Below are positions 40,531 through 48,916 of a DNA stretch of 64,000 bases, in pieces. This stretch comes from Pseudoclavibacter terrae. Lineage in GTDB: Bacteria; Actinomycetota; Actinomycetes; Actinomycetales; Microbacteriaceae. The position numbers were made by a program, and so were the translations under genes. Location: contig NZ_WBJX01000006.1 of NCBI RefSeq assembly GCF_008831075.1, positions 237,762 through 301,761 of the forward strand, written 5' to 3'. Within the stretch, counting starts at the first letter, position 1; each line of letters begins with the position of its first letter. The notes under the pieces are model-generated. The model had not been told where the DNA came from, ran no database searches, and was given only the letters and a program-made list of their open reading frames with translations.

Positions 40531-42068
40531 GCTCGATCGTGGTCATCGGCGCGGGCGTCGGCGGGCTCGCCTCGGCGGCGCGCCTCGCGTCGCTGGGGCA
40601 CGACGTGACGGTGCTCGAGCAGTCCGACGTCATCGGCGGCAAGCTCGGCACCATCGAGCACGACGGCTTCCTCTTCGACACCGGGCCGTCGCTCGTGACG
40701 ATGCCGTATGTCTTCGCCGAGCTGTTCGATCAGACGGGTGCGCCGCTCGAGTCCGTGCTCGAGCTCCGGCGCCTCGAGGTCGCGTGCAGGTACCGATTCG
40801 CGGACGGCACCGAGCTCGACATGCCCGGTCGCGTCGAGGAGATCCCCGGCGCGCTGGATGCGGCACTCGGGTCAGGAACCGGGCGGCAGTGGTCGAGCTT
40901 CCTCGAGCGCTCCAGGAGCGTTTGGGACATCGCCCGTGGGCCGTTCCTCGAGTCGCCCATCACCGCGGCAGGCATCGCGATGCTCGCCGCGAATCCGCGG
41001 TCGCTCGCGAAGGTCGCCCCGTGGCGGAGCCTCCGTGGCTTCGGCGAGCAGGACCTCGCCGACCCGCGCCTGCGTGCCCTGCTCGACCGCTACGCGACCT
41101 ACACCGGCTCGGACCCGCGGCGCGCGCCATCGGCGCTCGCGACCGTCCCGTACGCGGAGCAGGCGTACGGGTCCTGGTACGTGCCTGGCGGTCTCTGGCG
41201 CCTGGGTGCGGCCATCGCCGATCGGGCCCGCGAGTGCGGCGCGCGCATCCGCACCGGCGTGGATGTGACCCGCATCCTGCAGGACGGTGCGCGGGTGTCG
41301 GGCGTCGAGACGGCGGACGGCGAGCGCATCACCGCCGACGTCGTCGTCTCGAACGCGGATGCGGAGACGGTCTACGGGAAGCTGCTGCGGAGCGAGGGTG
41401 CCCGGCGGGCGGCGAGAAGCCACGCGAAGCTCGATCCGTCGCTTTCCGGATTCGTCCTGCTGCTCGCGCTCGACGGGCTGGACGATGCCGCCTTCGAGCA
41501 CGGCGGGGCCACGCACCACCGTGTGCTCTTCGCCGAGGACTACGACGCAGAGTTCGACTCGATCTTCGGCGTCGGGGGGCAGGCGCAGTGGGGGCCGAAG
41601 CCCGTCGAGCGGCCGACGATCTACATCGCCGCACCCGATGATCCGGCGATCGTTCCCGGTCCGGGCAGCGGTGCCTGGTTCGTGCTCGTCAACGCGCCTC
41701 GTCACGACCCCGAGCACGGCGTCGACTGGAACGAGCCCGGTCTCGCCGAGCGGTATGCGGCGTCGCTCCTCGACCTCATGGCCGAACGCGGCGTGGACGT
41801 GCGCGACCACGTTCGGTGGATGCGCATCCGCACGCCCGCCGACATCGAGCGGGATACGCGCTCACCTGGGGGGTCGATCTACGGCACCGCGTCGAACGGG
41901 GCGAAGGCGTCGTTCCTGCGGCCCGCGAACCGCCAGCCGGTCGAGGGGCTCTACCTGGTCGGGGGATCATCGCACCCCGGCGGCGGTCTGCCGCTCGTGA
42001 CCCTCTCCGCGGCCATCGTGGCGGAGATGATCGGCCCGGCCGAGCGGCGAGGCTCGACCGCTCCCTGA
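40527..42068 (+). CDS. crtD: CrtD-like carotenoid 3,4-desaturase
   Basis: FAD-dependent desaturase (513 aa), paralogous to CrtI. The N-terminal motif is VVIGAGVGGLASAARL (5-20), with DTGPSLVTMP; the C-terminal FAD motif is GLYLVGGSSHPGGGLPLV. GGSSHPGGG is typical of CrtD/CrtN-like desaturases and differs from the GATVNPGVG of the CrtI here. With CruF next door, desaturation of the 1-hydroxy end at C-3,4 is the likely step. A second phytoene/lycopene desaturase is the alternative. ATGA overlap with cruF. Confidence 0.88.
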   Translation: MSSIVVIGAGVGGLASAARLASLGHDVTVLEQSDVIGGKLGTIEHDGFLFDTGPSLVTMPYVFAELFDQTGAPLESVLELRRLEVACRYRFADGTELDMPGRVEEIPGALDAALGSGTGRQWSSFLERSRSVWDIARGPFLESPITAAGIAMLAANPRSLAKVAPWRSLRGFGEQDLADPRLRALLDRYATYTGSDPRRAPSALATVPYAEQAYGSWYVPGGLWRLGAAIADRARECGARIRTGVDVTRILQDGARVSGVETADGERITADVVVSNADAETVYGKLLRSEGARRAARSHAKLDPSLSGFVLLLALDGLDDAAFEHGGATHHRVLFAEDYDAEFDSIFGVGGQAQWGPKPVERPTIYIAAPDDPAIVPGPGSGAWFVLVNAPRHDPEHGVDWNEPGLAERYAASLLDLMAERGVDVRDHVRWMRIRTPADIERDTRSPGGSIYGTASNGAKASFLRPANRQPVEGLYLVGGSSHPGGGLPLVTLSAAIVAEMIGPAERRGSTAP

Positions 42069-42110
42069 GCCGCCTACCCGCCGCGATATGCGGCAATCTG
42101 GCAGGCGGCT
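42068..42110. terminator. Bidirectional terminator after carotenoid operon
   Basis: Outer stem AGCCGCCT (42068-42075)/AGGCGGCT (42103-42110) encloses an inner hairpin GCCGC-GATAT-GCGGC (42080-42094). It lies between convergent crtD and the DUF1844 gene. Confidence 0.65.
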
Positions 42111-42121
42111 GCGAACGACTC

Positions 42122-42496
42122 CTAGCCGTAGACGGGGCCCGTGAGGTCCTCGCCCGGCCCCTTGCCGACGGCGTCGGGGTGATCCGACGCTTCGCGGAAT
42201 GCGAGCTGCAGCGAGCGAAGGCCGTCGCGGAGCGGTCGCGCGTGGTGGTCTCCGAGGTAGGGGAGGCTCGCGGTGAGGAGGCCTGCAAGCGCCGAGATGA
42301 GCTTGCGGGCCTCGTCGAGGTCGAGCTCGTCCTCACCGCTCTCCTCGTCGAGTCCGCACGCGACAGCTGCGGCGCTCATGAGGTGGACTGCAGTGGTCGT
42401 GATGAGCTCCACCGCGGGCACTTCGCCGATGTCGCGACGCAGGTCGCCGTACTCGGGATCGCTGGCGGAGGGGTTTTCGAGTGAGGCGTCGGTCAC
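42122..42496 (-). CDS. DUF1844 family protein
   Basis: A 124-aa protein of unknown function. The family core AVELITTTAVHLMSAAAVAC, then LDEARKLISALAGLLTA, HHARPLRDGLRSLQLAFREA and GEDLTGPVYG is clear. The GTG start at 42496 is chosen because AAAGGA lies just upstream and the remaining 90 codons of the open frame run through the infC leader with no family resemblance. DUF1844 genes typically neighbour infC in actinobacteria; here it is divergent from infC. Confidence 0.88.
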   Translation of the reverse strand: MTDASLENPSASDPEYGDLRRDIGEVPAVELITTTAVHLMSAAAVACGLDEESGEDELDLDEARKLISALAGLLTASLPYLGDHHARPLRDGLRSLQLAFREASDHPDAVGKGPGEDLTGPVYG

Positions 42497-42788
42497 GCTG
42501 GTCCTTTGTGCGAAGTTCTGGTAATGTAGCGATCGGTTTCTGCTGTGCAGAGACCGCGAAAGAGGATTCGTCCCACCCGCGCAAACCGCTCTACGTAGGT
42601 TACCGGGTTGCTCCACTCCCTTCCTCAGCTCGGCCTCACGGCTGGACGGGAAGAGGTCACAGAGCCTGCAGGACGTGCACGAGATGCACGACCTACGGAC
42701 TCCATGACGTCGGGTGGAAACACACTGCGAGCGCAGTGGTGTTGGTGTGACGCCTCCTTTCCACATTCAGTGAAGTCAGGAGCCTTCC
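42497..42788 (+). other. infC leader region
   Basis: The 292-nt gap between DUF1844 and infC. It holds a hairpin at 42719-42743 (AACACACTGCG paired with CGCAGTGGTGTT, one bulge) and further GC-rich segments. No open reading frame of note. infC operons of several phyla have regulated leaders (for example the L20 leader of Firmicutes); a comparable role here is only a suggestion. AGGAG (42779-42783) is the infC ribosome site. Confidence 0.5.
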
Positions 42789-43460
42789 ATCAGCGAACCA
42801 CGTACCAATGACCGCATCCGTGCCAGTGAAGTCCGCCTTGTCGGCCCGGGCGGTGAGCAGGTCGGAGTAGTCAAGCTCGAGATGGCCCTGCGCCTCGCGC
42901 AGGAGTCTGAGCTCGACCTCGTCGAGGTCGCCCCTAACTCGAAGCCACCCGTCGCCAAGATCATGGATTACGGGAAGTTCAAGTACGAGGCCGCCCAGAA
43001 GGCCAAAGAAGCCCGCCGCAACCAGGCCAACACGGTCCTGAAAGAGGTCCGCTTCCGCCTGAAGATCGACGCACACGACTACGAGACCAAGCGCAAGCGC
43101 GCTATCGGCTTCCTCGAAGACGGCGACAAGGTCAAGGCCATGATCCAGTTCCGCGGTCGCGAGCAGTCGCGCCCGGAGATGGGCGTGCGTCTTCTTCAGC
43201 GTTTCGCTGAAGAGGTCTCGGAGTACGGCACCGTCGAGTCCAACCCCATGATCGATGGCCGCAACATGGTCATGATCATCGGCCCGTTCCGGAACAAGTC
43301 CGACGTGAAGGCCGATGCCTCCGCAAAGCGGAACGCAGCTCGCGAGGCGTCGCGGGCGGCCAAGCACGGGCAGCCGTCACCAGACGAAGCTGCACAACCA
43401 GCTGTAAATGAAGCTGCGACAGAGTCTGCAGCAGAGTCTGCACCAACAGAGGAGAAGTAA
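42789..43460 (+). CDS. infC: Translation initiation factor IF-3 (ATC start)
   Basis: Binds the 30S subunit and proofreads start-codon selection. The protein is 223 aa. The N-domain begins [20 protein letters not shown], preceded by an ATC codon (42789-42791) with AGGAG 6 nt upstream; no ATG, GTG or TTG gives the conserved N-terminus. Rare AUU/AUC starts are the hallmark of infC autoregulation. The C-domain has [16 protein letters not shown] and an Ala/Glu-rich tail of about 40 residues, common in actinobacteria. TAATG junction with rpmI. Confidence 0.96.
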   Translation: MSEPRTNDRIRASEVRLVGPGGEQVGVVKLEMALRLAQESELDLVEVAPNSKPPVAKIMDYGKFKYEAAQKAKEARRNQANTVLKEVRFRLKIDAHDYETKRKRAIGFLEDGDKVKAMIQFRGREQSRPEMGVRLLQRFAEEVSEYGTVESNPMIDGRNMVMIIGPFRNKSDVKADASAKRNAAREASRAAKHGQPSPDEAAQPAVNEAATESAAESAPTEEK

Positions 43461-43654
43461 TGCCGAAGCAGAAGACCCACTCGGGCGCCAAGAAGCGCTT
43501 CAAGGTCACCGGAAGCGGCAAGATCATGAAGCAGCAGGCTGGCCTCCGCCACAACCTCGAGGTCAAGTCCCCCGGTCGCAAGGCTCGCCTGAACCAGGAC
43601 CAGCTCCTGTCCCCGGCAGACGCCAAGGTCGCCAAGAAGCTGCTCGGCCACTAA
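43460..43654 (+). CDS. rpmI: 50S ribosomal protein L35
   Basis: Small basic ribosomal protein (64 aa) of the large subunit. [20 protein letters not shown] and the Lys/Arg-rich C-terminus ending AKKLLGH identify it. Its ATG shares one base with the infC stop (TAATG), so translation is coupled; AGAGGAG is just upstream inside infC. Confidence 0.98.
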   Translation: MPKQKTHSGAKKRFKVTGSGKIMKQQAGLRHNLEVKSPGRKARLNQDQLLSPADAKVAKKLLGH

Positions 43655-43694
43655 GCCGCCCCGCACACGAACTTACTGAGGAGAATCAACACAC

Positions 43695-44081
43695 ATGGCA
43701 CGTGTAAAGCGGGCGGTTAACGCCCAGAAGAAGCGTCGCGTCATCCTTGAGCGCGCATCCGGCTACCGCGGACAGCGTTCGCGCCTGTACCGGAAGGCCA
43801 AGGAGCAGGTCATCCACTCGATGGTCTACTCGTACCGCGACCGTCGCGCCAAGAAGGGCGAGTTCCGTCGCCTCTGGATCCAGCGCATCAACGCCGGGTC
43901 CCGCGCGAACGGCCTCACGTACAACCGCTTCATCCAGGGCCTCGGCCTTGCCGGCATCGAGGTCGACCGCCGTATCCTCGCCGAGCTCGCCGTGAACGAG
44001 CCTGCGACGTTCGCGGGTCTCGTCGAGGCCGCCAAGCAGGCCCTCCCGGCCGACACGTCGGCCCCGCGCGCAGCAGCGTAG
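43695..44081 (+). CDS. rplT: 50S ribosomal protein L20
   Basis: Early-assembling 23S rRNA-binding protein (128 aa). [20 protein letters not shown], then [16 protein letters not shown], is invariant L20 sequence. GAGGAG precedes the ATG. Third gene of the infC-rpmI-rplT operon, followed by the one clear U-tract terminator of the window. In other bacteria L20 represses this operon by binding its mRNA. Confidence 0.98.
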   Translation: MARVKRAVNAQKKRRVILERASGYRGQRSRLYRKAKEQVIHSMVYSYRDRRAKKGEFRRLWIQRINAGSRANGLTYNRFIQGLGLAGIEVDRRILAELAVNEPATFAGLVEAAKQALPADTSAPRAAA

Positions 44082-44127
44082 CGACCTCCGCGGCCCGACT
44101 CGATATGCAGTCAGTGGCCGTCTGAAC

Positions 44128-44167
44128 ATGCGGCCGAGAGTCCAGCTCTCGGCCGCATTTTCTTTTG
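44128..44167 (+). terminator. Intrinsic terminator of infC-rpmI-rplT
   Basis: Perfect 13-bp stem ATGCGGCCGAGAG (44128-44140)/CTCTCGGCCGCAT (44146-44158), loop TCCAG, followed by TTTTCTTTT (from about 44158). It is a classical Rho-independent terminator. Confidence 0.92.
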
Positions 44168-44280
44168 CCTCGAGCTCCGCAGCCGCCCGCATCGGGACGG
44201 TGCCGCACCCGCATGAGGTCGGCCCCCTGAACCACCACTCCAGCCAAGCAGCGCCCCGTGCGCAGGAAGAAGTCGACACC

Positions 44281-45081
44281 ATGATCGAGAGTCCGCGGAA
44301 CGCGCGAGTCAAGGAAGTCAGGAAGCTCTCGCAGAAGTCCGAGCGCCAGGAGACTGGCCTGTTCGTCATCGAGGGCCCGCAGGCCGTCCGTGAGGCGCTC
44401 GTCTCGCGTCCCGAGCTCATCGAGGAGCTGTTCGTCACTCCCACGGCGCTCGAACGCCACTCCGAGCTGCGTGGCCTTGCAGAGGAGGCGCAGCTCGAGG
44501 TCGACTTCGCGAGCGAGGAAGCCATCGACGCGATGGCGGACACCCGCACGCCGCAGGGCGTCATCGCGGTCTGCCGACAGTTCCCCGCCTCCATCCGCGA
44601 TGCGCTGAGCGGTTCGCCGAAGCTCGTCGCCATCCTCGAGGAGGTGCGTGACCCGGGCAACCTGGGCACGATCATCCGGGCAGCCGATGCTGCGGGTGCT
44701 GACGCCGTGATCCTCACGGGTCGCACGGTCGACCTCTACAACTCGAAGGTCGTCCGCTCGAGCACCGGTTCGATCTTCCACCTCCCGATCGCTGTCGAGG
44801 TGACGCTCGACGTCGCGACCTCGCGCGCTCGTGACGCGGGGCTGCGCGTCGTGGCCGCCGACATCGACGGTTCCGACCTGCTCTCCGCGCGCGAGTCCGG
44901 CGAGCTGGCGCAGCCGACCGCGTGGCTGTTCGGCAACGAGGCCCGCGGCCTCGACGCTGAGCAGCTCGCGTACGCCGACGCGACGATGAGCGTGCCGATC
45001 TACGGTCAGGCGGAGTCGATGAACCTCGCGACCGCCGCATCCGTGTGCCTGTACGAGAGCGCCTTCGCGCAGCGCGCGTAG
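44281..45081 (+). CDS. TrmH/SpoU family RNA 2'-O-methyltransferase
   Basis: A 266-aa SPOUT-fold methyltransferase. It has an N-terminal substrate-binding domain (ETGLFVIEGPQAVREAL) and the three SpoU motifs: EEVRDPGNLGTIIRAADAAG, LFGNEARGL, and PIYGQAESMNLATAASVCLYE. This is the TsnR/RlmB-like gene usually found between rplT and pheS in actinobacteria. The target nucleotide is unknown. ATG 44281 is chosen because family sequence starts there; AGGAAG lies upstream. Confidence 0.92.
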   Translation: MIESPRNARVKEVRKLSQKSERQETGLFVIEGPQAVREALVSRPELIEELFVTPTALERHSELRGLAEEAQLEVDFASEEAIDAMADTRTPQGVIAVCRQFPASIRDALSGSPKLVAILEEVRDPGNLGTIIRAADAAGADAVILTGRTVDLYNSKVVRSSTGSIFHLPIAVEVTLDVATSRARDAGLRVVAADIDGSDLLSARESGELAQPTAWLFGNEARGLDAEQLAYADATMSVPIYGQAESMNLATAASVCLYESAFAQRA

Positions 45082-45099
45082 CGCCCGCGAGCCGCAGCA

Positions 45100-45161
45100 A
45101 CGAAACGCTCCCCGCGGGCAGGACCGAGAATCTCGGTACCTGCCGGCGGGGAGCGTTTCGT
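45100..45161. terminator. Long hairpin between tsnR-like gene and gluD
   Basis: Arms pair over 16 bp (ACGAAACGCTCCCCGC), then one mismatch, GGCAGG, a bulge and CCGAG, with an AAT loop. The 62-nt structure lies between convergent genes and has T-rich flanks on the inner side only weakly. Probably a bidirectional terminator. Confidence 0.8.
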
Positions 45162-45173
45162 CGCTGGTGGCGT

Positions 45174-46175
45174 CTACACGCGATCGCCGTCGTCGCGCTT
45201 GCGGAGATCGCTCTGCCGCTGCGCTTCGGCCAGATCGTGCTTGGCTTTCTGCCGCTCGTCCTCTTCGAGTTCGAGGACGTCCGACTGCTGGACCAGGATG
45301 AGCTCCGTGTCGGTCACGTTGCCCGCGTTGGTGAGCGGCTCCGGCGCCGCACCCGCGATGACCTTCGGGTTCTGCGAGATGCGCTTCTGCACGATGGTCG
45401 CGAGCCACGAGAGCAGCACGCAGGTTGCGATGTAGATGGCACCGATCACGATCGTCACCGGGATGTACGGGCGGCCGTAGTCTGCCTGGCCGCCGATGAG
45501 CTTCGCCATGTAGAGGAGCTCGTTGTAGGTGATGATCGAGCCGAGGGCCGTGTCCTTGAGCGTCACGACCAGCTGCGCGATGATGACGGGCAGCATCGCG
45601 CGGATGGCCTGCGGGAGCAGGATGATCTGCATGACGCCGCTCTTGCGGAGGCCGATGGCGTAGCCGGCTTCAGCCTGTCCGCTCGGCAGCGACTGGACGC
45701 CGCTTCGGATGACCTCGGAGAGCACTGAGCCGTTGTACGCGATGAGCGCGATGACGACGGCCCAGAACGGCTCCATCTTGATGCCGATGGCGGGCAGGCC
45801 GTAGTACATGAGCATCATGAGGATGAGGACGGGGATCGCGCGGAGCCCCTCGACGACAACCGTGAACGGGATGCGGACCCACGCGTGGTCCGACAGGCGG
45901 CCGATGGCGAGGACGAATCCGAGCGCCAGCGCGCCGACGGCCGCGACCAGGAAGGCGCTGAGCGTGGCCCAGAGCGCCTGCGCGATCTGCGTCCAGATGG
46001 CCGCGTAGCCGAAGATCTGCCACTTGCTGGCGCTCAGGTTGCCCGTCGCACCGAGGCGGTAGATCAGGAACGCCACGAGGCCGACGATGACGACGACCGT
46101 GATGATCCCGAGGAGCTTGTTGCGGGCGAGCGCGCGAGGTCCCGGGACGTCGTAGAGAACAGAGGTCTGGCTCAT
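45174..46175 (-). CDS. gluD: Glutamate ABC transporter permease GluD
   Basis: His/Glu/Gln-type amino-acid permease (333 aa). N-terminal helix at about 20-42 and about four more; the EAA-type loop SGQAEAGYAIGLRKSG contacts the ATPase, followed by LLPQAIRAMLP. A charged C-terminal tail of about 60 residues follows the last helix. ATG overlaps the gluC stop (ATGA). Last gene of gluABCD. Confidence 0.93.
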   Translation of the reverse strand: MSQTSVLYDVPGPRALARNKLLGIITVVVIVGLVAFLIYRLGATGNLSASKWQIFGYAAIWTQIAQALWATLSAFLVAAVGALALGFVLAIGRLSDHAWVRIPFTVVVEGLRAIPVLILMMLMYYGLPAIGIKMEPFWAVVIALIAYNGSVLSEVIRSGVQSLPSGQAEAGYAIGLRKSGVMQIILLPQAIRAMLPVIIAQLVVTLKDTALGSIITYNELLYMAKLIGGQADYGRPYIPVTIVIGAIYIATCVLLSWLATIVQKRISQNPKVIAGAAPEPLTNAGNVTDTELILVQQSDVLELEEDERQKAKHDLAEAQRQSDLRKRDDGDRV

Positions 46176-46825
46176 CGGGCAACCTTCCAGTGGCGTTCGA
46201 GCGCGTTCTGCACCCACGAGAGCAGGAGCACGAGGACGATGAAGACGATGGCGACCCAGATGAGCACCTCCATCGCGTTCTCACCCCGCTCGCTCATGTT
46301 GGCGCGGATGATGCCGAGGTTGACGGCCGAGAACCCAGCAGCGACGGTGGTGTTCTTCAGCAGTGCGATGAGGACGCTCATCATGGGCGGGACCACGGCA
46401 CGTGCTGCCTGGGGGAGCACGATGAGGGTCATGACCTGCCCGAAGGGAAGGCCGATGGCCCGTGCGGCCTCTGCCTGTCCGACAGGGACGGTGTTGATGC
46501 CGCTTCGGAGCACCTCGGCGACGTACGTGGCGGTGTAGACGCCCAGCGCGAGGACGCCGAGGAGCAGGTAGTCGGTGCGGCCCATCGGGATGAGGACGGG
46601 CACCGCGAAGACGAAGATGAAGAACACCAGGGTGAGCGGGGTGTTGCGCACGATGTTGACGTAGGCGGCGCCGACGGCCCGCGCGATCGGGACCGGCGAG
46701 ACCCGCATGGCACCCACGATGAAGCCGAGGACGAGCGCGAGGAGCGCGCCCCCGAAGAAGAGGATGAGCGTCCCGACAAGGGCCTCACTCCACAGGTCGA
46801 GGTGGTTCGTGAAGATATCGAACAC
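46172..46825 (-). CDS. gluC: Glutamate ABC transporter permease GluC
   Basis: Inner-membrane permease (217 aa) with five predicted helices. EAA loop VGQAEAARAIGLPFGQ and VLPQAARAVVPPM are typical of polar amino-acid permeases. AAGGAAGG lies upstream of the ATG. Coupled to gluD by ATGA overlap and separated from gluB by 91 nt containing strong hairpins. Confidence 0.93.
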   Translation of the reverse strand: MFDIFTNHLDLWSEALVGTLILFFGGALLALVLGFIVGAMRVSPVPIARAVGAAYVNIVRNTPLTLVFFIFVFAVPVLIPMGRTDYLLLGVLALGVYTATYVAEVLRSGINTVPVGQAEAARAIGLPFGQVMTLIVLPQAARAVVPPMMSVLIALLKNTTVAAGFSAVNLGIIRANMSERGENAMEVLIWVAIVFIVLVLLLSWVQNALERHWKVAR

Positions 46826-46846
46826 GCTCGCCTTCCTTTCTGAGAC

Positions 46847-46907
46847 AGGGCGCGAGGCGCCCTAGGTGCGAACGAGCGGCGGCGAGAGTGAGTCTCGCCG
46901 CCGCTCG
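46847..46907 (-). terminator. Two hairpins between gluB and gluC
   Basis: A perfect 15-bp stem (46873-46887/46893-46907, loop GTGAG) begins 10 nt after the gluB stop, followed by a 7-bp stem (46847-46853/46857-46863). Neither has a U-tract. Such internal hairpins often stabilise the upstream mRNA or partly terminate, raising binding protein above permease. Confidence 0.75.
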
Positions 46908-46916
46908 CCTGTGGGA

Positions 46917-47825
46917 TTAGTAGCGGTCGACCGCTGGCTGCGAGACCGTGGTTCCGGAGGAGCCGAGGTTGTAGTCGAAGATCGACTGCCACATGTCGCC
47001 ACCCTCTTCGAGGGTCGTGTTGAAGTGGTCGCGGAGCGCGTCGTCGCCCTTGGCGAGGCCGATGCCGTAGAGCTCTTCGCTGAAGGGCTCGCCGACGACC
47101 TTGAGCTGCTCCGGGTCCTGAGCCGCGTAGCCGATGAGGATGGCCTCGTCGGTCGTCACTGCGTCGACCTGGCCGTTGAGGAGCTGGTCAACACACTGCG
47201 AGTAGGTGTCGAACTCGGTAGTCGTGACCTCCGGGTAGTTGTCCTTGATGTTCTGGATCGGAGTGGAACCCGTGGCCGAGCAGACCGTGACGCCGGCGAC
47301 GAGGTCGTCGACACCGGTGATCTCGGAGTCGGCGCCGACGAGGAGGCCCTGGCCGGTCTCGAAGTACGGACCGGCGAAGTCGATCTGGTCCTTGCGCTTG
47401 TCGGTGATCGAGTACGTGCCGACGTAGTAGTCGATGTCGCCGTTGGAGATCGCCTGCTCGCGGTTGGCGGAGGCGATCGGCTTGAACTCGATGTTCTCCT
47501 CGGAGACGCCGAGCGATGCCGCCATCCAGCGGGCGACGTCGACGTCGAAGCCGGTGCGCTCACCGGTGACCGCGTCGAGGTAGCCGAGGTTCGGCTGGTC
47601 TTCCTTGACGCCGACGACGACCTTGTCGCCGCGTGCCTTGATGGCGTCGAACGTGGGCGAGCCCTCGATCGCGACGTCGGTCGCGACCTCGAAGACGGGT
47701 GCTTCACCGGTCGTGGTGCCTTCGCCGCCGCCTGCAGCGGGCGGGGCGCCCTCGGCGCAGCCGGTCAGTACGAGCGAGGCCAGGATGCCTGCGCCGAGAA
47801 TGGCGCTGAGCTTGGTCTTTCGCAT
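46917..47825 (-). CDS. gluB: Glutamate-binding lipoprotein GluB
   Basis: Extracytoplasmic solute-binding protein (302 aa). Signal peptide MRKTKLSAILGAGILASLVL with lipobox LTGC, lipid Cys23. The periplasmic-binding fold shows GFDVDVARWMA, EFKPIASANREQAI, DYYVGTYSIT and VCSATGSTPIQNI. AAGGAG precedes the ATG. Ligand glutamate is inferred from the gluABCD order; other polar amino acids are possible. Confidence 0.93.
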   Translation of the reverse strand: MRKTKLSAILGAGILASLVLTGCAEGAPPAAGGGEGTTTGEAPVFEVATDVAIEGSPTFDAIKARGDKVVVGVKEDQPNLGYLDAVTGERTGFDVDVARWMAASLGVSEENIEFKPIASANREQAISNGDIDYYVGTYSITDKRKDQIDFAGPYFETGQGLLVGADSEITGVDDLVAGVTVCSATGSTPIQNIKDNYPEVTTTEFDTYSQCVDQLLNGQVDAVTTDEAILIGYAAQDPEQLKVVGEPFSEELYGIGLAKGDDALRDHFNTTLEEGGDMWQSIFDYNLGSSGTTVSQPAVDRY

Positions 47826-47892
47826 TTCTTCTCCTTCTGTTGGAAGTCTGTCTGGTCCTGCGGGACGGTCGGGGCGCGGTCCGCGCCTGCCG

Positions 47893-48642
47893 TCAGTGGG
47901 TGATGAGCTTGGAGAGGAAGTCCTTGGCCCGGTCGGTCTTCGGGTGCGTGAAGAAGTCCTCTGGCGCCTGGTCCTCGAGGATCTGGCCGTCGGCCATGAA
48001 CACGACCCGGTCGGCCGCCTTGCGCGCGAAGCCCATCTCGTGCGTCACGACGATCATCGTCATGCCCTCCTTGGCGAGATCGACCATGACATCGAGGACC
48101 TCGTTGATCATCTCCGGGTCGAGGGCGCTCGTGGGCTCGTCGAAGAGCATGACCTTCGGCTTCATGGCCAGTGCACGGGCGATCGCGACACGCTGCTGCT
48201 GGCCACCCGAGAGCTGGGCTGGGAACTTCGCCGCCTGGTGGCCGATGCCGACGCGGTCGAGAAGCGCCTTTGCCTCTTTTTCGGCGTCAGCCCTCGAGAG
48301 CTTGCGGACCTTGATGGGGCCGAGAGCCACGTTCTCGAGGATGGTCTTGTGGGCGAAGAGGTTGAAGGACTGGAAGACCATTCCGACGTCGGCGCGGAGC
48401 GCGGCGAGTGCCTTCCCTTCTTTGGGCAGCACCTTCCCGTCGATCCTGATTTCCCCCGAGGTGATCGTCTCGAGTCGATTGATCGTGCGGCACAGGGTCG
48501 ACTTGCCGGAACCGGAAGGTCCGATGACGACGACGACCTGACCGCGCTCGACGTTGAGATTGATGTCCTTCAGGGCGTGGAATTCACCGTAGTGCTTCTC
48601 GACGTGATCGACGACGACGAGGGGCTCGCTCTGATTTTGCAT
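47893..48642 (-). CDS. gluA: Glutamate ABC transporter ATPase GluA
   Basis: ATPase of a polar amino-acid importer (249 aa). Walker [11 protein letters not shown]-loop MVFQSFNLF, signature [16 protein letters not shown], Walker [13 protein letters not shown] and H-loop VVTHEMGF are all intact. ATG 48642 is chosen because conserved sequence ([11 protein letters not shown]) starts directly after it, although the frame is open 52 codons further. First gene of the operon, with 274 nt to divergent pheS. Confidence 0.95.
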   Translation of the reverse strand: MQNQSEPLVVVDHVEKHYGEFHALKDINLNVERGQVVVVIGPSGSGKSTLCRTINRLETITSGEIRIDGKVLPKEGKALAALRADVGMVFQSFNLFAHKTILENVALGPIKVRKLSRADAEKEAKALLDRVGIGHQAAKFPAQLSGGQQQRVAIARALAMKPKVMLFDEPTSALDPEMINEVLDVMVDLAKEGMTMIVVTHEMGFARKAADRVVFMADGQILEDQAPEDFFTHPKTDRAKDFLSKLITH

Positions 48643-48844
48643 GGAGCGATTCCACCACAGCGTCAGACTGCGCGGTTGCCTATTTCTCGCTTTCGCAACG
48701 AGATGGTTACCTGATTGGTGCACGCCGGCCACAATTTCGGTGCTCATGGATACACCGCGACCCTGGAAGATCGCCGGATTCATGGGGATCTCGGCCACGC
48801 GCCGAGATGAAGCGCCGTTCTCCTGCCGACCCCGACAGAGCCCG

Positions 48845-48859
48845 TCTCACAGCGTGAGA
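48845..48859. promoter_or_regulatory. Inverted repeat TCTCAC-AGC-GTGAGA
   Basis: Perfect 6-bp half-sites with a 3-nt spacer in the gluA-pheS intergenic region, 58 nt before the pheS start and about 200 nt before gluA. It has the form of a repressor operator. The regulator is unknown. Confidence 0.45.
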
Positions 48860-48916
48860 AATAGTCTTCCGCGGTTCTGGAGCCGTTGTCCACGCGGTTC
48901 GCTAAACTCGACCCTT

